A stretch of DNA of 58,252 bases from Pirellulales bacterium (GTDB lineage Bacteria > Planctomycetota > Planctomycetia > Pirellulales > UBA1268): positions 1 to 58,252 of the forward strand of contig JAFMIU010000012.1 in the NCBI GenBank assembly GCA_017853835.1, given 5' to 3'. Positions 35,957 through 46,500 of the stretch are shown here, piece after piece (the stretch's first letter is position 1; the number at the start of each line of letters is the position of its first letter). The translations under genes and the position numbers were made by a program. The notes beneath the pieces are model-generated. The model was not told the DNA's origin. It searched no databases and saw only the letters and a list, made by a program, of their open reading frames with translations.

Positions 35957-36973
35957 GTGGCGCTTCTCATCCTCCGCGCGATCTTCGTGATGGTGTCGGT
36001 GGGCATCGCCGTGCTCATTTTCAACTCGCAGGCCGTGCAGGCTTCGGCCACCTGGGTGCCCTGGGCCATCCTCTCGGGCATGTTCATCCTGCCGCTGACC
36101 GTGATCGCCTGCGACGGCATGATCCGGCGCAAGGAACTGACGACGATCACCGCCGTCTATTTTGGCCTGCTGATCGGCGTCTTCCTGACCTACGTGACGA
36201 TGCTCGCGCTCCAGCCCATCCTGCCGCTCAACAACAATGACCCGCTTCACACCTGGATGCCGCTCGTGGTGGGATGCATCCTCTGCTACATCTGCACGAG
36301 CATCCTTCTGCAGACCCGCGATGACTTCCGCTTCCTGATCCCGTATGTCGAGTTCGCACGAGATGTTCGGGGGCTCCGGCCAAACGTCCTCGACTCCTCG
36401 GCGATCGTCGACGGCCGAATCGCCGACCTTGCGGAAGCGGGGGTGTTCGAAAGTCGGTTCGTGATCCCGTCCTTCGTGCTCGACGACCTCCAGGCCGCCG
36501 CCGAGTCGTCCGACCGACAGCGGCGAACGCGTGGCCGTCGTGGTCTCGATGTCTTGGCGAGGCTCCGCTCCAACGACGCCATCGACATCGACGTCATCGC
36601 TCCGCGCGAGGAGCCGCACGACGAACTGTCGATGGAAACCCGTGTGGTCGACCTTGCCCGCGAACTCGGGGGCCGTATCATCACCATCGAACCGAGTGCC
36701 ACCAAGCTCGCAGGCGTCCGTTCCGTTCCCGCGATCAATGTCAACGACGTCGCGATGGCCCTCAAGCAGACGTTCGTCGTGGGCGATGCCGTCAGCGTGC
36801 GACTCATCAAGCCTGGTGAAGAGCCGAATCAGGGCGTTGGGTTTCTCGAAGACGGCACGATGGTGGTGGTGGAAAACGGCCGCGATCAGATCGGCCGCAC
36901 CGTGCGGGCGAGCGTCACGAGCACCCTGCAGACGGCGAACGGCCGGCTCGTCTTCGCCCGAATCGCCGCGTAG
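35957..36973 (+). CDS. PIN/TRAM domain membrane protein (YacL-like)
   Basis: 338 residues from a GTG at 35957. Four membrane segments (about 3-26, 32-55, 65-93, 102-120) precede a PIN nuclease-like domain (about 140-270) with VLDSSAIVDGRIADLAEAG and the acidic residues D, E and D expected for metal binding (IPSFVLDDLQ, PAINVNDVAMA). The C-terminal TRAM-like domain carries VGFLEDGTMVVVENG. The family is widespread but its substrate is uncertain; a membrane-bound RNase has been proposed. Confidence 0.9.
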   Translation: MALLILRAIFVMVSVGIAVLIFNSQAVQASATWVPWAILSGMFILPLTVIACDGMIRRKELTTITAVYFGLLIGVFLTYVTMLALQPILPLNNNDPLHTWMPLVVGCILCYICTSILLQTRDDFRFLIPYVEFARDVRGLRPNVLDSSAIVDGRIADLAEAGVFESRFVIPSFVLDDLQAAAESSDRQRRTRGRRGLDVLARLRSNDAIDIDVIAPREEPHDELSMETRVVDLARELGGRIITIEPSATKLAGVRSVPAINVNDVAMALKQTFVVGDAVSVRLIKPGEEPNQGVGFLEDGTMVVVENGRDQIGRTVRASVTSTLQTANGRLVFARIAA

Positions 36974-36999
36974 AGCCTTTCCCGCATCGTTTCGCCTCC

Positions 37000-37914
37000 G
37001 TGCGGCCCCCCGGCATGCCTTTCACGCCTTCTTTCGTGCCCCCCGACGGCCTCGCCGCGATCCGCACGGCGCGTCGGGTGCTCGTCACCGGCCTCGTGGA
37101 CGCGCCGGCCGAGGTTGCCATCGCCGCCTGCGACCTTGCCGAATCCCTCGGGGCCGCCATCGACCCGGGCAGCCCTGAAACCGCCCGCACGATCGGCCCC
37201 GTCATGGCACGCATCGGTCGCGTGACTGCCGACCACGACGAGCTCGCCCGCGCAGACCTCGTGGTGTATTGGTTTTGCCTCCCCGATGCTCCGGCAGCCG
37301 CCCGATCCACGATCGTGATCATGCCCGACAACGCGGTGTCGACGGATCCACGCCAGCGTTGCGTCGTGGTCCCTCGTGAAGCCGCCGGAAGACTTGCCCG
37401 TGCGACCGAGGCGATCCTTCGCACGCTGCCGATCGACGCGGCTGCGTGCGAGGACCATGTCGTGCGCGTGGCCCACGACATCGCGTCGGCGATCAGTGCG
37501 GCCCGATGCCTTGCCGTGGTCACCGACGGCACCGACGACCTCCATGGGCTCGACGCATGGTCCATCGCGTCGCTCGTGCGGACCGTCGCCCACCGCATGC
37601 CGGCGTTCGAGCTCCCACGGGGGGAGCGGCATGACGCCGCGGTGGCCGTCTGCACGTGGCGGTATGGCGCTGCCGGATCCATCGCCTGCGCTGACCGGGC
37701 TGGCGGACGCTTTCTGCCGGCCGAGTGCGATGCCGTTCGGCTGATCGCGCGGGGGGAGGTCGATGGCGTCGTCGTGGTTGGCCACGCCACGCCAGCCGTG
37801 GCCACCGCGATCGACTCGGCAGGCGAGCGGCTGCAGATCGTACGTCTGCCTGCCGATGCCGCGGCGATTCGCGGGTACACCAACGCCCTTCCGCGATCGG
37901 GAACCCCGGCATGA
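37000..37914 (+). CDS. fhcB: Formylmethanofuran dehydrogenase subunit B-like protein of the formyltransferase/hydrolase complex
   Basis: 304 residues; ATG 37018 (MPFTPSF) is an alternative to the start at 37000. By position before fhcA (ATGA overlap) and by sequence (DLAESLGAAIDPG, RADLVVYWFCLPDAPAAARSTIVI), it is the FwdB/FhcB homologue. In methanogens this subunit carries a molybdo- or tungstopterin and an Fe-S cluster. Here no CxxCxxxC cluster motif or active-site Cys/selenocysteine region is visible, as expected for the hydrolytic methylotroph complex that releases formate from formyl-tetrahydromethanopterin (family knowledge). Short for the family. Confidence 0.75.
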   Translation: MRPPGMPFTPSFVPPDGLAAIRTARRVLVTGLVDAPAEVAIAACDLAESLGAAIDPGSPETARTIGPVMARIGRVTADHDELARADLVVYWFCLPDAPAAARSTIVIMPDNAVSTDPRQRCVVVPREAAGRLARATEAILRTLPIDAAACEDHVVRVAHDIASAISAARCLAVVTDGTDDLHGLDAWSIASLVRTVAHRMPAFELPRGERHDAAVAVCTWRYGAAGSIACADRAGGRFLPAECDAVRLIARGEVDGVVVVGHATPAVATAIDSAGERLQIVRLPADAAAIRGYTNALPRSGTPA

Positions 37915-39413
37915 CCTCACATCCGACCGAACGCATCGTCCTCGCCGGCGGAACAATCCATGACCCGGCCCACGGCCGCGACGGCGTGGTGGACGACATC
38001 TGGATCGATGGCGGAACGATCGTGCCACGGCCAGCCGAGCCGTCCAGCTTCCGTCGGATCGATGCCACCGGCCTCGTGGCCATGCCGGGCGGCGTCGACC
38101 TTCACAGCCATGTCGCGGGCCCCAAGGTCGGCTTCGGCCGTCGCATCGCCCCCCACCTGGCACGCCGCGCTGATGCACCGGCCGCCGTCCCCACGATCCA
38201 CGCCACCGGCGCCGCCTACGCCGCCCTCGGCTACACGACCGTCTTCGATGCCGCGATCGCCACGGCAGCCGCTCCGATCGCCCATCTCGAACTCGCCGAC
38301 CTGCCGATCCTCGACAAGGGGATCTACCTGCTCGCAGCCGATGATCAGGCGGTGCTCGACGCCCTCGACCATGATGATCGCGGTGAGGCCCAGCGGCTCG
38401 TCGGGGCGGCCGTGACCGCAGGCCGGGGTTGGAGCGTGAAGGTCGCCAATCCCGGAGGCAGTGCCTTCTGGCGAAACGGCCGAGGCGACCACCACGATCT
38501 CGACACACCGCTGCCGGGCCGACGCCTCACGCCGCGCCAGCTGCTCGTGCGCATGGCCGACGTCGTCACCGCGCTGGCGCTGCCGCATCCGCTTCACGTT
38601 CATACGTCGCATCTCGGCATTCCCGGCAACTGGCGGACGCTCCTGGAAACGATGCAGTCGCTCGATGGCCGCCGCGCCCACCTCGCCCACGTGCAGTTCC
38701 ACAGCTACACGGGCGGCAACCTCGACGAGGGATCGTTTGGTTCCGGGGTGGAACCACTCGTCGAGTATTTCAACGCACACGACTCGCTCACCCTCGACGT
38801 CGGGCAGATTCTGTTCGGCGGAACGGTCGCGATGACCGGCGACTCCGCGGCCGCGGAACACCTCGCCCACGCAACGGGGGTGCCCTGGGTGTCGCACGAC
38901 CTTCATCTTTCGGGCGGCTGCGGCGTGCTCCCGATCACCTACAAGGAGCAGAGCCTCGTTCACGCCTGGCAATGGGCGATCGGCCTGGAATGGTTTCTCA
39001 CCGTCGCCGATCCATGGCGGATCGCTCTGTCGACCGACCATCCCAACGGCGCGCACTTCACCGCCTATCCGCACCTGATGGCCCTGCTGGGTGACGCCGC
39101 ATTCCGTCGCGAGGCCCTTGCGCGGATCCATCCGGCCGTGCGGCGGCGAAGTCCTCTGGCCCGACTCGATCGCGAGTACACGCTGCAGGAACTCTGCATC
39201 ATCACGCGGGCGGCACCCGCCCGGATCGCGGGCCTGCCGGGGAAGGGACACCTCGGCGCCGGGGCCGACGCCGACCTCACGCTCTACCGCCCGTCTCGTG
39301 ACCTCGCGCGGATGTTTGCCATGCCGGCGATGGTGTTCAAGGCGGGAAGGCTCGTCGCGGAGGAGGGCCATCTCCGATGCACGCCGCCGGGGGTCGTTTT
39401 GGCTGCCGGCTGA
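37911..39413 (+). CDS. fhcA: Formyltransferase/hydrolase complex subunit A (formylmethanofuran dehydrogenase subunit A family)
   Basis: 500 residues. Amidohydrolase-superfamily subunit with the metal-binding motif GVDLHSHVAGPKV at about residues 61-73, VKVANPGG, HVHTSHLGIPGNW, LAHVQFHSYTGGNLDEGSFGSG, and the family-specific LSTDHPNGAHFTAYPHLMALL and YTLQELCIITRAAPARIAGL. It hydrolyses formyl-methanofuran or an analogue to formate in the C1 oxidation pathway. ATGA overlap with fhcB. fhcC is 17 kb away (56291) and fhcD is not in the window. Confidence 0.93.
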   Translation: MTSHPTERIVLAGGTIHDPAHGRDGVVDDIWIDGGTIVPRPAEPSSFRRIDATGLVAMPGGVDLHSHVAGPKVGFGRRIAPHLARRADAPAAVPTIHATGAAYAALGYTTVFDAAIATAAAPIAHLELADLPILDKGIYLLAADDQAVLDALDHDDRGEAQRLVGAAVTAGRGWSVKVANPGGSAFWRNGRGDHHDLDTPLPGRRLTPRQLLVRMADVVTALALPHPLHVHTSHLGIPGNWRTLLETMQSLDGRRAHLAHVQFHSYTGGNLDEGSFGSGVEPLVEYFNAHDSLTLDVGQILFGGTVAMTGDSAAAEHLAHATGVPWVSHDLHLSGGCGVLPITYKEQSLVHAWQWAIGLEWFLTVADPWRIALSTDHPNGAHFTAYPHLMALLGDAAFRREALARIHPAVRRRSPLARLDREYTLQELCIITRAAPARIAGLPGKGHLGAGADADLTLYRPSRDLARMFAMPAMVFKAGRLVAEEGHLRCTPPGVVLAAG

Positions 39414-40502
39414 TCAGGCCACACCGTCGATCGCCGCGATGACACCCGACACCATGCGGTCGGCAGGAAACGCTTCGATGGCCCGTTGTCGGGCAGCTAC
39501 GGCACATCGCTCCGCCAGCGACGCATCCTCGAGCAGGGTGAAGGCCCGCCTCGGAAACTCGCTCTCAGGAACGGACGGCACCACCCATCCGGTCTCACCC
39601 GACACGATCAGCTGCCGCGCAGCGTCACTGGCGACCGCAACCGCCGGCACGCCGACCGCCATCGCGTCGAGAATCACACCTCCGCAGGCGGAACGCCCCG
39701 ACTGCCACACCATGGCCGCTTCCCGCACGAGGTCGCTGATGATGTCGCAGTGGGGCACCACGAACAGCCGTTCTGCGAGTTCCTGTACCCGCGCCCGCCG
39801 CCGCACGCGTGTGAGCTGGGGCCCCGCTCCGACAAGGACGTGCTGAAGATCCTTGCGCACGACACCCAGTTGGTCGATGCCCCAGATCAATCGTTCGAGC
39901 CGCGACTCACCCACCAGGTCGGCAACCGAGAGCGTCCAGCGACATGCCGGATCGAGCCCGAGCCGGGTGGCCACCTCCACGCGGGCGAGCCCCGTCCCCG
40001 GATCGGCCACCGTCCCCGGCGGCACGACCATCGTGCGACCGGCCGCCAGTCCCGCACGACGGCATCCTTCGGCCACTCCCTCGGAAGCGGCCACGACACG
40101 ATCCATTCGTCGCAGGACACGACACGCCCGGGGAGATCGCGGAGGCACGCCGACATGGGCGACCGTGCGCACGCGTGGCACCACGAGCCCCACGGCGGCC
40201 ACCATGCCCTGCTGACGGCCGCCGAAGGAGACCGCGACGCCCGGCCGCAGCCGACGCGCAAGACCGACGAAGCGAATCGCCGCCGCCACGTCCGGCGATG
40301 GACGACGCCCGACGACATGTACGGAAACGCCGCATGCCCGAAGCCGCTCGGCCAAAGAGCCGCCGACGGAGGTGACGGCCACATGCACATCTCGACCCGC
40401 ATCGCGCAAGCCGCAAGCGACGAGTTCGACCTGGCGGCCCGTTCCCACCGGGTCGAGCCCGCGGGATGCGATCAGGATGGGGTTTCGGATGTGTCGCTGC
40501 AT
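39414..40502 (-). CDS. Family 4 glycosyltransferase
   Basis: 362 residues from the ATG at 40502 (MQRHIRNPILIASRGLDPVGTGRQ). GT-B fold: VELVACGLRDAGRDVHVAVTS, VAASEGVAEGCRRAG, and the C-terminal ACGGVILDAMAVGVPAVAVASDAARQLIVSGETGWVV (E/G-rich nucleotide-sugar site). The RxxxGxQ-type opening after an inner hydrophobic strand and no TM helix suggest a cytoplasmic or peripheral enzyme. It overlaps hpt by 31 bp upstream. The sugar and acceptor are unknown. Confidence 0.85.
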   Translation of the reverse strand: MQRHIRNPILIASRGLDPVGTGRQVELVACGLRDAGRDVHVAVTSVGGSLAERLRACGVSVHVVGRRPSPDVAAAIRFVGLARRLRPGVAVSFGGRQQGMVAAVGLVVPRVRTVAHVGVPPRSPRACRVLRRMDRVVAASEGVAEGCRRAGLAAGRTMVVPPGTVADPGTGLARVEVATRLGLDPACRWTLSVADLVGESRLERLIWGIDQLGVVRKDLQHVLVGAGPQLTRVRRRARVQELAERLFVVPHCDIISDLVREAAMVWQSGRSACGGVILDAMAVGVPAVAVASDAARQLIVSGETGWVVPSVPESEFPRRAFTLLEDASLAERCAVAARQRAIEAFPADRMVSGVIAAIDGVA

Positions 40503-41044
40503 CGCACCTGCCCGCCGCGAGCTGCGGCGATGTCGTCGTCGTCGAGGGCCGCAAGATGCGGCAGGTGCCGCAGATCGCCATCGAAGTCCAGACCGTAGCC
40601 GACCACGAACTTGTCGGGAATGTCGAATCCGACGAAATCGGGCTGGATGTCGACCTCGGCACGGCCAGTTTTGCGCAGGAGCACGAGGGATCGGACATTC
40701 GCCGCTCCACGCCGACGAAGCTCGCCGAGAAGCGCCTTGAGCGTGTGGCCCGTGTCGAAGATGTCGTCCACGAGAAGAACGTCCTGGCCGGTCAGGTCGG
40801 GCAGCAGGTCCAGCCGAAGCTCCAGGTGCCCGGGGGTGGTGGCGGTGCCGCGGTAGCTGCTGGCCCACACCATGCTGACGGTCACCGGCCCCTCGAGCCG
40901 ACGAATGAGGTCGGCCACGAGGACGATGCTCCCGGTGAGCACACCGACCACCGTCAGCGGCCGACGGCCGACGTTTCGCTTGACCTCGCTTGAAAGCCTC
41001 GCGATGCCATCGGCGAGTTCGTCTGCAGTGAGGAGCACTTCCAT
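40472..41044 (-). CDS. hpt: Hypoxanthine phosphoribosyltransferase
   Basis: 190 residues. Purine salvage: hypoxanthine or guanine plus PRPP. Motifs: VVGVLTGSIVLVADLIRRL, the flexible-loop SSYRGTATTPG, the PRPP motif DVLLVDDIFDTGHTL and PDFVGFDIPDKFVVGYGLDFDG, which binds the base. The last 31 bp overlap the glycosyltransferase start, so the two are on one transcript. Confidence 0.95.
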   Translation of the reverse strand: MEVLLTADELADGIARLSSEVKRNVGRRPLTVVGVLTGSIVLVADLIRRLEGPVTVSMVWASSYRGTATTPGHLELRLDLLPDLTGQDVLLVDDIFDTGHTLKALLGELRRRGAANVRSLVLLRKTGRAEVDIQPDFVGFDIPDKFVVGYGLDFDGDLRHLPHLAALDDDDIAAARGGQVRCSDTSETPS

Positions 41045-41135
41045 GAATGACGTATCCCAACGGTGCGGCCCCGCCCCCAGGGCGACCGGCCGTGGGTGGA
41101 GCAGAGACGAGCAGAATACTGGCCCGACGGGCGGC

Positions 41136-41141
41136 TAGAAT
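41136..41141 (+). promoter_or_regulatory. -10-like TAGAAT for the esterase gene
   Basis: TAGAAT, 36 nt upstream of the ATG at 41178, in a GC-rich 133 bp divergent region with hpt. The same hexamer recurs before the DUF454 gene (49547-49552). Confidence 0.35.
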
Positions 41142-41177
41142 AGAGCCCTTTCCGCCCCGCCTGCCCCGCCGCCCCCC

Positions 41178-41951
41178 ATGCCCCCGCCACGCCCCAATTG
41201 GTCCGTCATCGACGTCGCCGGACATCCCTGCGAAATGCACGCGCCGCCCGATCCGGCTCCGGGCCGAGCCCTCATCTACCTCCATGGCGTGCACGAGCGA
41301 TGGCTCCAGGATCTCCCGGTGCTGCGAGACCTCGTGGAGGCCCATCGCCTGCCGGTTCTCGCCCCGCGGTCGGGGCGGTCGTGGTGGCTCGACCGCATCG
41401 TTCCCTCCTTCGATCCCCTGGTCACTCCCGAACGGTTCGTCACCGAGGCCATCCGTTTCGCGATACAGGAGCGATTCGGCGTGGCCCCGCCCGGCATCGC
41501 GCTGATCGGCACGAGCATGGGGGGCCAGGGAGCCCTTCGGATCGCCTACCGGCACCCAACGCTTTTCCCGATCGCCGCCGCGATCGCACCGGCGATCGAC
41601 TTTCACCTCGCAATGCGCGAGGCGGGCGAGCGTGACGACGGCGATCGCTACGACACCCTCTGGCAGCTCTTCGGCGACGTCGAACGTGCCCGCCAGGAAA
41701 CCGCGATCCTTCACGTGCATCCGCTCAACTGGCCACGTCACCAATGTTTTGCCAGCGACCCCGACGACCGGCATTGGCACGACGGCGCCGTGCGGCTCCA
41801 TGGCAAGCTCGTCGCCCTCGGCATCCCGCATCGGGCGATGCTGGAGCCCCGCGGCGGCAGCCACAGCGTGACGTATGACGACACGATCGCCCCCGATGTG
41901 ATGGCCTTCGTGCTCGATGCGCTTGACCAGGAGTCGCGCCGACTCGTCTGA
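41178..41951 (+). CDS. Alpha/beta hydrolase (esterase-like)
   Basis: 257 residues. The oxyanion region is LIYLHGVHERW, the nucleophile elbow is GTSMGGQGALRIAYRHP (Ser in GTSMG), with a probable acid in FASDPDD and His in RGGSHSVTYDD. The GxSxGGxGA elbow is shared with esterase D-like and putative-esterase families. No signal peptide, so cytosolic. Substrate unknown. Confidence 0.85.
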   Translation: MPPPRPNWSVIDVAGHPCEMHAPPDPAPGRALIYLHGVHERWLQDLPVLRDLVEAHRLPVLAPRSGRSWWLDRIVPSFDPLVTPERFVTEAIRFAIQERFGVAPPGIALIGTSMGGQGALRIAYRHPTLFPIAAAIAPAIDFHLAMREAGERDDGDRYDTLWQLFGDVERARQETAILHVHPLNWPRHQCFASDPDDRHWHDGAVRLHGKLVALGIPHRAMLEPRGGSHSVTYDDTIAPDVMAFVLDALDQESRRLV

Positions 41952-42023
41952 GCGAGCGGCCTCGTTTGCCTCCCGCAGGCCCAACGGGTACCGTTCCATG
42001 AATCATGGTTGCGGAGGTGCCCC

Positions 42024-43466
42024 GTGTATCCGGCCGACACTGCTTCGGAAGGTGTGATGCTGAACGACGTCCAGTCGCAGCTGAACGCGACTCGCGTGCA
42101 CGGCGTGATCCGGCCCACATCGGAGGACGAGGTTGCCGCCGCGGTTCATCGGGCGCGACGGGGTTCGCGTGCCATCAGTGTCTCTGGCGGCAGGCACGCG
42201 ATGGGGAGGCAGCAGTTTGGCACGGGCAATCTGCACATCGACCTGACCGGGCTGAAGGAGATTCGCCATCTCGACACGGAGCGGGGCCTGGTGACCGTGG
42301 GCGCCGGGATCCAGTGGCTCGAGCTCATCGAGGGTCTCCATCGACGTCAGCCGTCGGCGGAACGGCCCTGGACCATTCGGTCGAAGCAAACGGGGGTGGA
42401 CGACGTGACCCTCGCCGGTTCCCTCTCGGCCAATGTGCATGGCCGAACGCTCCTTCGCCCGCCGATCGTAGACGACGTGGAATCGTTTCGATTGCTCAAT
42501 GCCGCCGGCACCGTGTTCACCTGCAGTCGACGCGAGAACGCCGAGTTGTTCTCGCTTGCCATCGGCGGCTTCGGCCTGTTCGGCATCATCACCGAGGTCA
42601 CGCTGCGTCTCGACCGGCAGTTCAAGGTGAAGAGGCTCGTCGAACAGATTGTGCTCAAGGACCTGCCGGATCGGCTTGCGCGGCGCATCGAGGAAGGCTG
42701 CCTGTTCGGTGATTGCCAATACAGCGTCGACCTCAGCGGGCCCGCCGACACCCATCCGGCGATCTTCCCTGCGTATTGTCCGGTCCCGTGGGAGACACCG
42801 GTCACGAGCAGCCCCGAACGCCTCGTGAAGGAAGACTGGGCCCGCTTGTACAAACTGCTGCGGGTCGACAAACAGCGGGCCTTTCACGAATACGCGTCGC
42901 ACTACCTGCGCACCGACGGCCAAGTCTCGTGGTCGGACCACCATCAGCTCGCGGGCGAGTTCGTGGGTCACCGGATGGCGGTGGACGCCACCAGTGGCAC
43001 CGAGATGATCACCGAGGTCTACGTCCCGCATGAAAACCTCCTCCCGTATCTCGAGAAGATCCGTAAGGACCTGGTGGCACGTCACGCCGATCTGACGTAC
43101 GGCACGATCCGATACATCGAGCCTGACACGGAAACCTTTCTCCCCTGGGCTCGCGAGCGATTCATGTGCATCGTCTGCAACCTGCATGTCCAGCACACAG
43201 CGGCGGGAATCGAAAAAGCCAAAGACGAATTTCGGCAGATCATCGCGCGAGCGATCGAGTTCGGCGGATCGTTTTATCTGACCTACCATGGCTGGGCGTC
43301 GCCGCAGCAGGTGGCCGCCTGCCACCCACGAATCCACGAGTTTTTTCAGCTCAAGCGAAAATACGACCCCGAGCTCGTGTTTCAGAGCGACTGGTATCGC
43401 CACTACGCCACGGCGTTTGATCGCACGGATACGGCCGGCAGACCATCGCGTCACGGGATGCGGTGA
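42024..43466 (+). CDS. FAD-linked oxidase (PCMH-type)
   Basis: 480 residues from a GTG at 42024 preceded by GGAGGTG; the ATG at 42057 (MLNDVQSQLNATRV) is an equally plausible start giving 469. The FAD-binding PCMH domain (about 20-200) has the nucleotide-binding loop SVSGGRHAMGRQQFGTG, a covalent flavin His candidate, and SLSANVHGRTL. The C-terminal region ends with HEFFQLKRKYDPELVFQSDW, as in oxidases of the berberine-bridge/aldonolactone oxidase kind. The substrate, perhaps a sugar acid or alcohol, cannot be read. Confidence 0.85.
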   Translation: MYPADTASEGVMLNDVQSQLNATRVHGVIRPTSEDEVAAAVHRARRGSRAISVSGGRHAMGRQQFGTGNLHIDLTGLKEIRHLDTERGLVTVGAGIQWLELIEGLHRRQPSAERPWTIRSKQTGVDDVTLAGSLSANVHGRTLLRPPIVDDVESFRLLNAAGTVFTCSRRENAELFSLAIGGFGLFGIITEVTLRLDRQFKVKRLVEQIVLKDLPDRLARRIEEGCLFGDCQYSVDLSGPADTHPAIFPAYCPVPWETPVTSSPERLVKEDWARLYKLLRVDKQRAFHEYASHYLRTDGQVSWSDHHQLAGEFVGHRMAVDATSGTEMITEVYVPHENLLPYLEKIRKDLVARHADLTYGTIRYIEPDTETFLPWARERFMCIVCNLHVQHTAAGIEKAKDEFRQIIARAIEFGGSFYLTYHGWASPQQVAACHPRIHEFFQLKRKYDPELVFQSDWYRHYATAFDRTDTAGRPSRHGMR

Positions 43467-43477
43467 CGCTCCCCAAA

Positions 43478-43500
43478 CACCCTCTGGGCATCGAGGGGTG
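43478..43500. terminator. Hairpin between convergent FAD oxidase and OstA-like genes
   Basis: CACCCTC (43478-43484) pairs with GAGGGGTG (43493-43500) with one bulged G, loop of 8 nt. It sits 12 nt after the FAD oxidase stop and just before the OstA-like stop, as expected for a bidirectional terminator, but has no T run. Confidence 0.35.
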
Positions 43501-43505
43501 ATCGA

Positions 43506-46500
43506 TCAGGTCCCAGGCACACGAGGCGGCGCGAGGGGTTGAGCGGGTCGGGCGCCCGGAAGGGTGCCTGGCATGCTGCCCCCTCCGCCCCGAATCTGGT
43601 CGAGGTCGATGTAGCGGGCGTCTTCGATGTCCACGCGGTTGGCACCCCGCCAATAGAGAATCTTGCCCGCCGAGGCGGTGGACGGCTGCGAACCCGCCTT
43701 CAGCTGCCGGAAGAGCTGGGCGTCGGTGCGACCATCCCCCTCGAACACGAGGAGGTCTTTGGCTTCACTCCACGTGAGCCGTGCGCTCCTCGCCGTGAAC
43801 GACTCCCCTTCCACGAGCACGTTGCCCCCGGCGGCGAGTTCGAGGCTCGACCGCTGCCGGCCTGGCATCGGGGCCGCCTGCCCGACGCCGAGCACATCGG
43901 AGGAGATGGCCACCGCGCCTTCGGCGAGGCCACCGGCAGCGTGCGGATCGAGCACATCCCCCCGTTTGTTGATGGGACCCCAGATCGCCTCGACCCGCTG
44001 ATGAAACTCCATGGCACGACGATTGAGGTTGCCGCGCAAGCCGCGCTGGAAATCGACACCGAGATAGGTGAGGCGTGAAGGCCTGGAGACGGCCGACACG
44101 GGCTGCGCGGTGGCCCCCGGGGCGGGCATCTGCATGGGCTGACCGGTGCGGGTGCTGGTCAGCCTCCCCGGACCGGATCCGGTCACGTCGCCACTGACAC
44201 GATCGATCACCAGATCCCGCACGAACAACTGCTCGGTCGAGGGCTCGCCGGCATCGTCGATCGACTCGCTCAGGATCTTCACGCCAGAACCGCAGGCGAT
44301 CTTCGCCACCTGTGGCTGGCCTCCGGCACGGGCCTCACCGGCGGCGAACTCGAAGGGACGGTCAAAGATCACGTCGAGGGAGCCCGCGTGCAGCACTGCC
44401 GTGCCGCCGTCAGCCTCGACCGATTCGACGAACCTCGCCCGCTGGCCATCGAAGTCGAGGCGTCCTTTCCAGGTCACATCGAGACGGCCCGGCGGGGCGT
44501 CGACCGGAGGTGGTGGGGACGCAGCCCCTGTCAGCGAGAGCGATTCGAGGCCGGCCGCACCTCCGGCCATGGGAAGGGTGAGTTTGCCGGCGCCATCGAC
44601 GGTGAGCCGGTTGTGCCCACGATCAAACTCGATCATCGGCCCGAGGAGATCGAGACCACGGCCGCTGACGACTGCAGGTCGCCCCGACACGATCGCCTTC
44701 GCCTCGGGCCGCGTGGGCCGAGTGACCTGCATCTGGTCACCCTTGATGTCGAGCCCTGGCTCCGGTGGAGGTCCGCCTGGCGCCACGGCCGCCAGCGGCT
44801 GCTCGGCCAGATGCACCTGCCCCTCCATCGACATCTCATCGACCTCGTTTCCGCCCGGCGACAGTGTCACCTGGCCACGGACGAGCGTCGCCGTCGCGAT
44901 CATTTTGCCTCGTGCCTTCGTGGGCGGCGACGCGACCGGAGGCCTGGGAGGCGGTGCCACTGGAACACGCGATGGAGCGGTGGGCGGCCCTGTGGCGACG
45001 GCGGCCGCGGCAACGGCAGCCGCAGGAATCGTCGCCGCGGTCGGAGGCGGCGCCGGAGCCGGCGGCTCGACGGTGCGGAACCAGAGTTCGAGCCGATCGG
45101 TGCGGGCCGCCACTTCCTCGGCATCCGCTTCCACCATGCCGCGAGCCAGCAGCCGGGAAGGCCGCACCCCCGAGAGATCGGGCCCGGGCGTTGGCGAGGT
45201 GGGGCGAGCCCCCTTCACCACATCCAACCAGAGATGGAGCTCCGATGCCGAAAGCCTTCCCTGCCCTTCGACGGTCACATCGGCATCGCCCGCCAGCGAC
45301 ACGACGTGCCCCGTGCCATCCGGACGCATCCGCAGCCATTGCTGCCAGCGGGCCTGGGCCGGGGGCGATCGCTCCGACCGCATGCGGATCCAGCCGGGGC
45401 CCACCGCCAAGAGCGTTCCAGGGTCGCCCGGAGGGCCCGGCGTGTAGTCGATCTTCTTGGCCTCCATCTCGTTACCCTGCACGACGAGCGAGACCGGTTC
45501 ATCACCATCGAGCAGGATGCGCCGCGTGGCGATTTCGTAGCCGAGCCGAGCCGCCCGCGCCTCCAGTTGGCTGCCCGTGGAACGGGCCACGACGGGCCCT
45601 CCCTTCGCCTGTATCTCGACCGGCTCGAGTCCGCCGCGCGCCGCGCCCGCCGAGGCCGTGGCACCAGCCGAAGCCGTGGCACCAGGGCCAGGCTGCTTGC
45701 GCGCCAGCACGATGGCCAGGAGATCGCACGCCATCTGTTCGGTGGACCCGCCTTCGGCAGCCCTGATCACATCGACGTGATCCTCGAGCGTGATGACGTT
45801 GGCCGACACATTCAGACAGAGCGCCCCGCGGCAGCTCACCAGCACCGGAACCGGCGCTGCCGTCGTCTCGTCGGATCCCGATCGCGTGCCCGACGCACCA
45901 GGCAGCATGCCTCCCGTGACGCCCTCGATCCGCATGGCCACGTCACGATCGAGCCGAATCGAATCGACTCCTCCGATATTTGGCCCCTTGTCGCCGGGGC
46001 CCGGAGGAGCAGACGCCCTCGGGCCTGCGGGACCGGGCCGCGGCCGAAGCCTCGCCACGAGCCCGCGGCCACTGCCGCTCGATCTCCCATACCGAAACTG
46101 CACCATTTCGCCCGTGCGCACCTCGAGCTCATCGAGTTCGATGTCGCGGGTCACGATCTCGATATCATCCTCGGCTCCCGCCACCGTGGGCGTGCCGCGA
46201 ATCATCACCTGACCGCGAAGACTCCCTCCGATCAGCCGGGCCAGTCGCCCCTGCTTGAGGTCGAGTGGCTCGTCAAACTCGAGCACGGCCCCTTGAGGCG
46301 CCCGCATCACGAGCGTGCGGCCGGGCGGTCCGTCGGCGGCCATGCGGTTGCGATCGGGCAGGATCACGAGCGTGCATGGAACGAGGTTCACGCGACCGTC
46401 GGGCAGGGAGTGGTAATCCTTGAAGAGCAGTCGCATCTGCCGGCTCTCGAGCATGATCGGGTTGTCTCGCTCCCACGCGCCGGGGGGAAAGACGTCTCCC

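Noticed and set aside
40503..41999. Long upstream extension of the family 4 glycosyltransferase frame
   Set aside because: It is antisense to the esterase gene and overlaps hpt in another frame; the GT-B fold begins at residue 1 of the chosen start.
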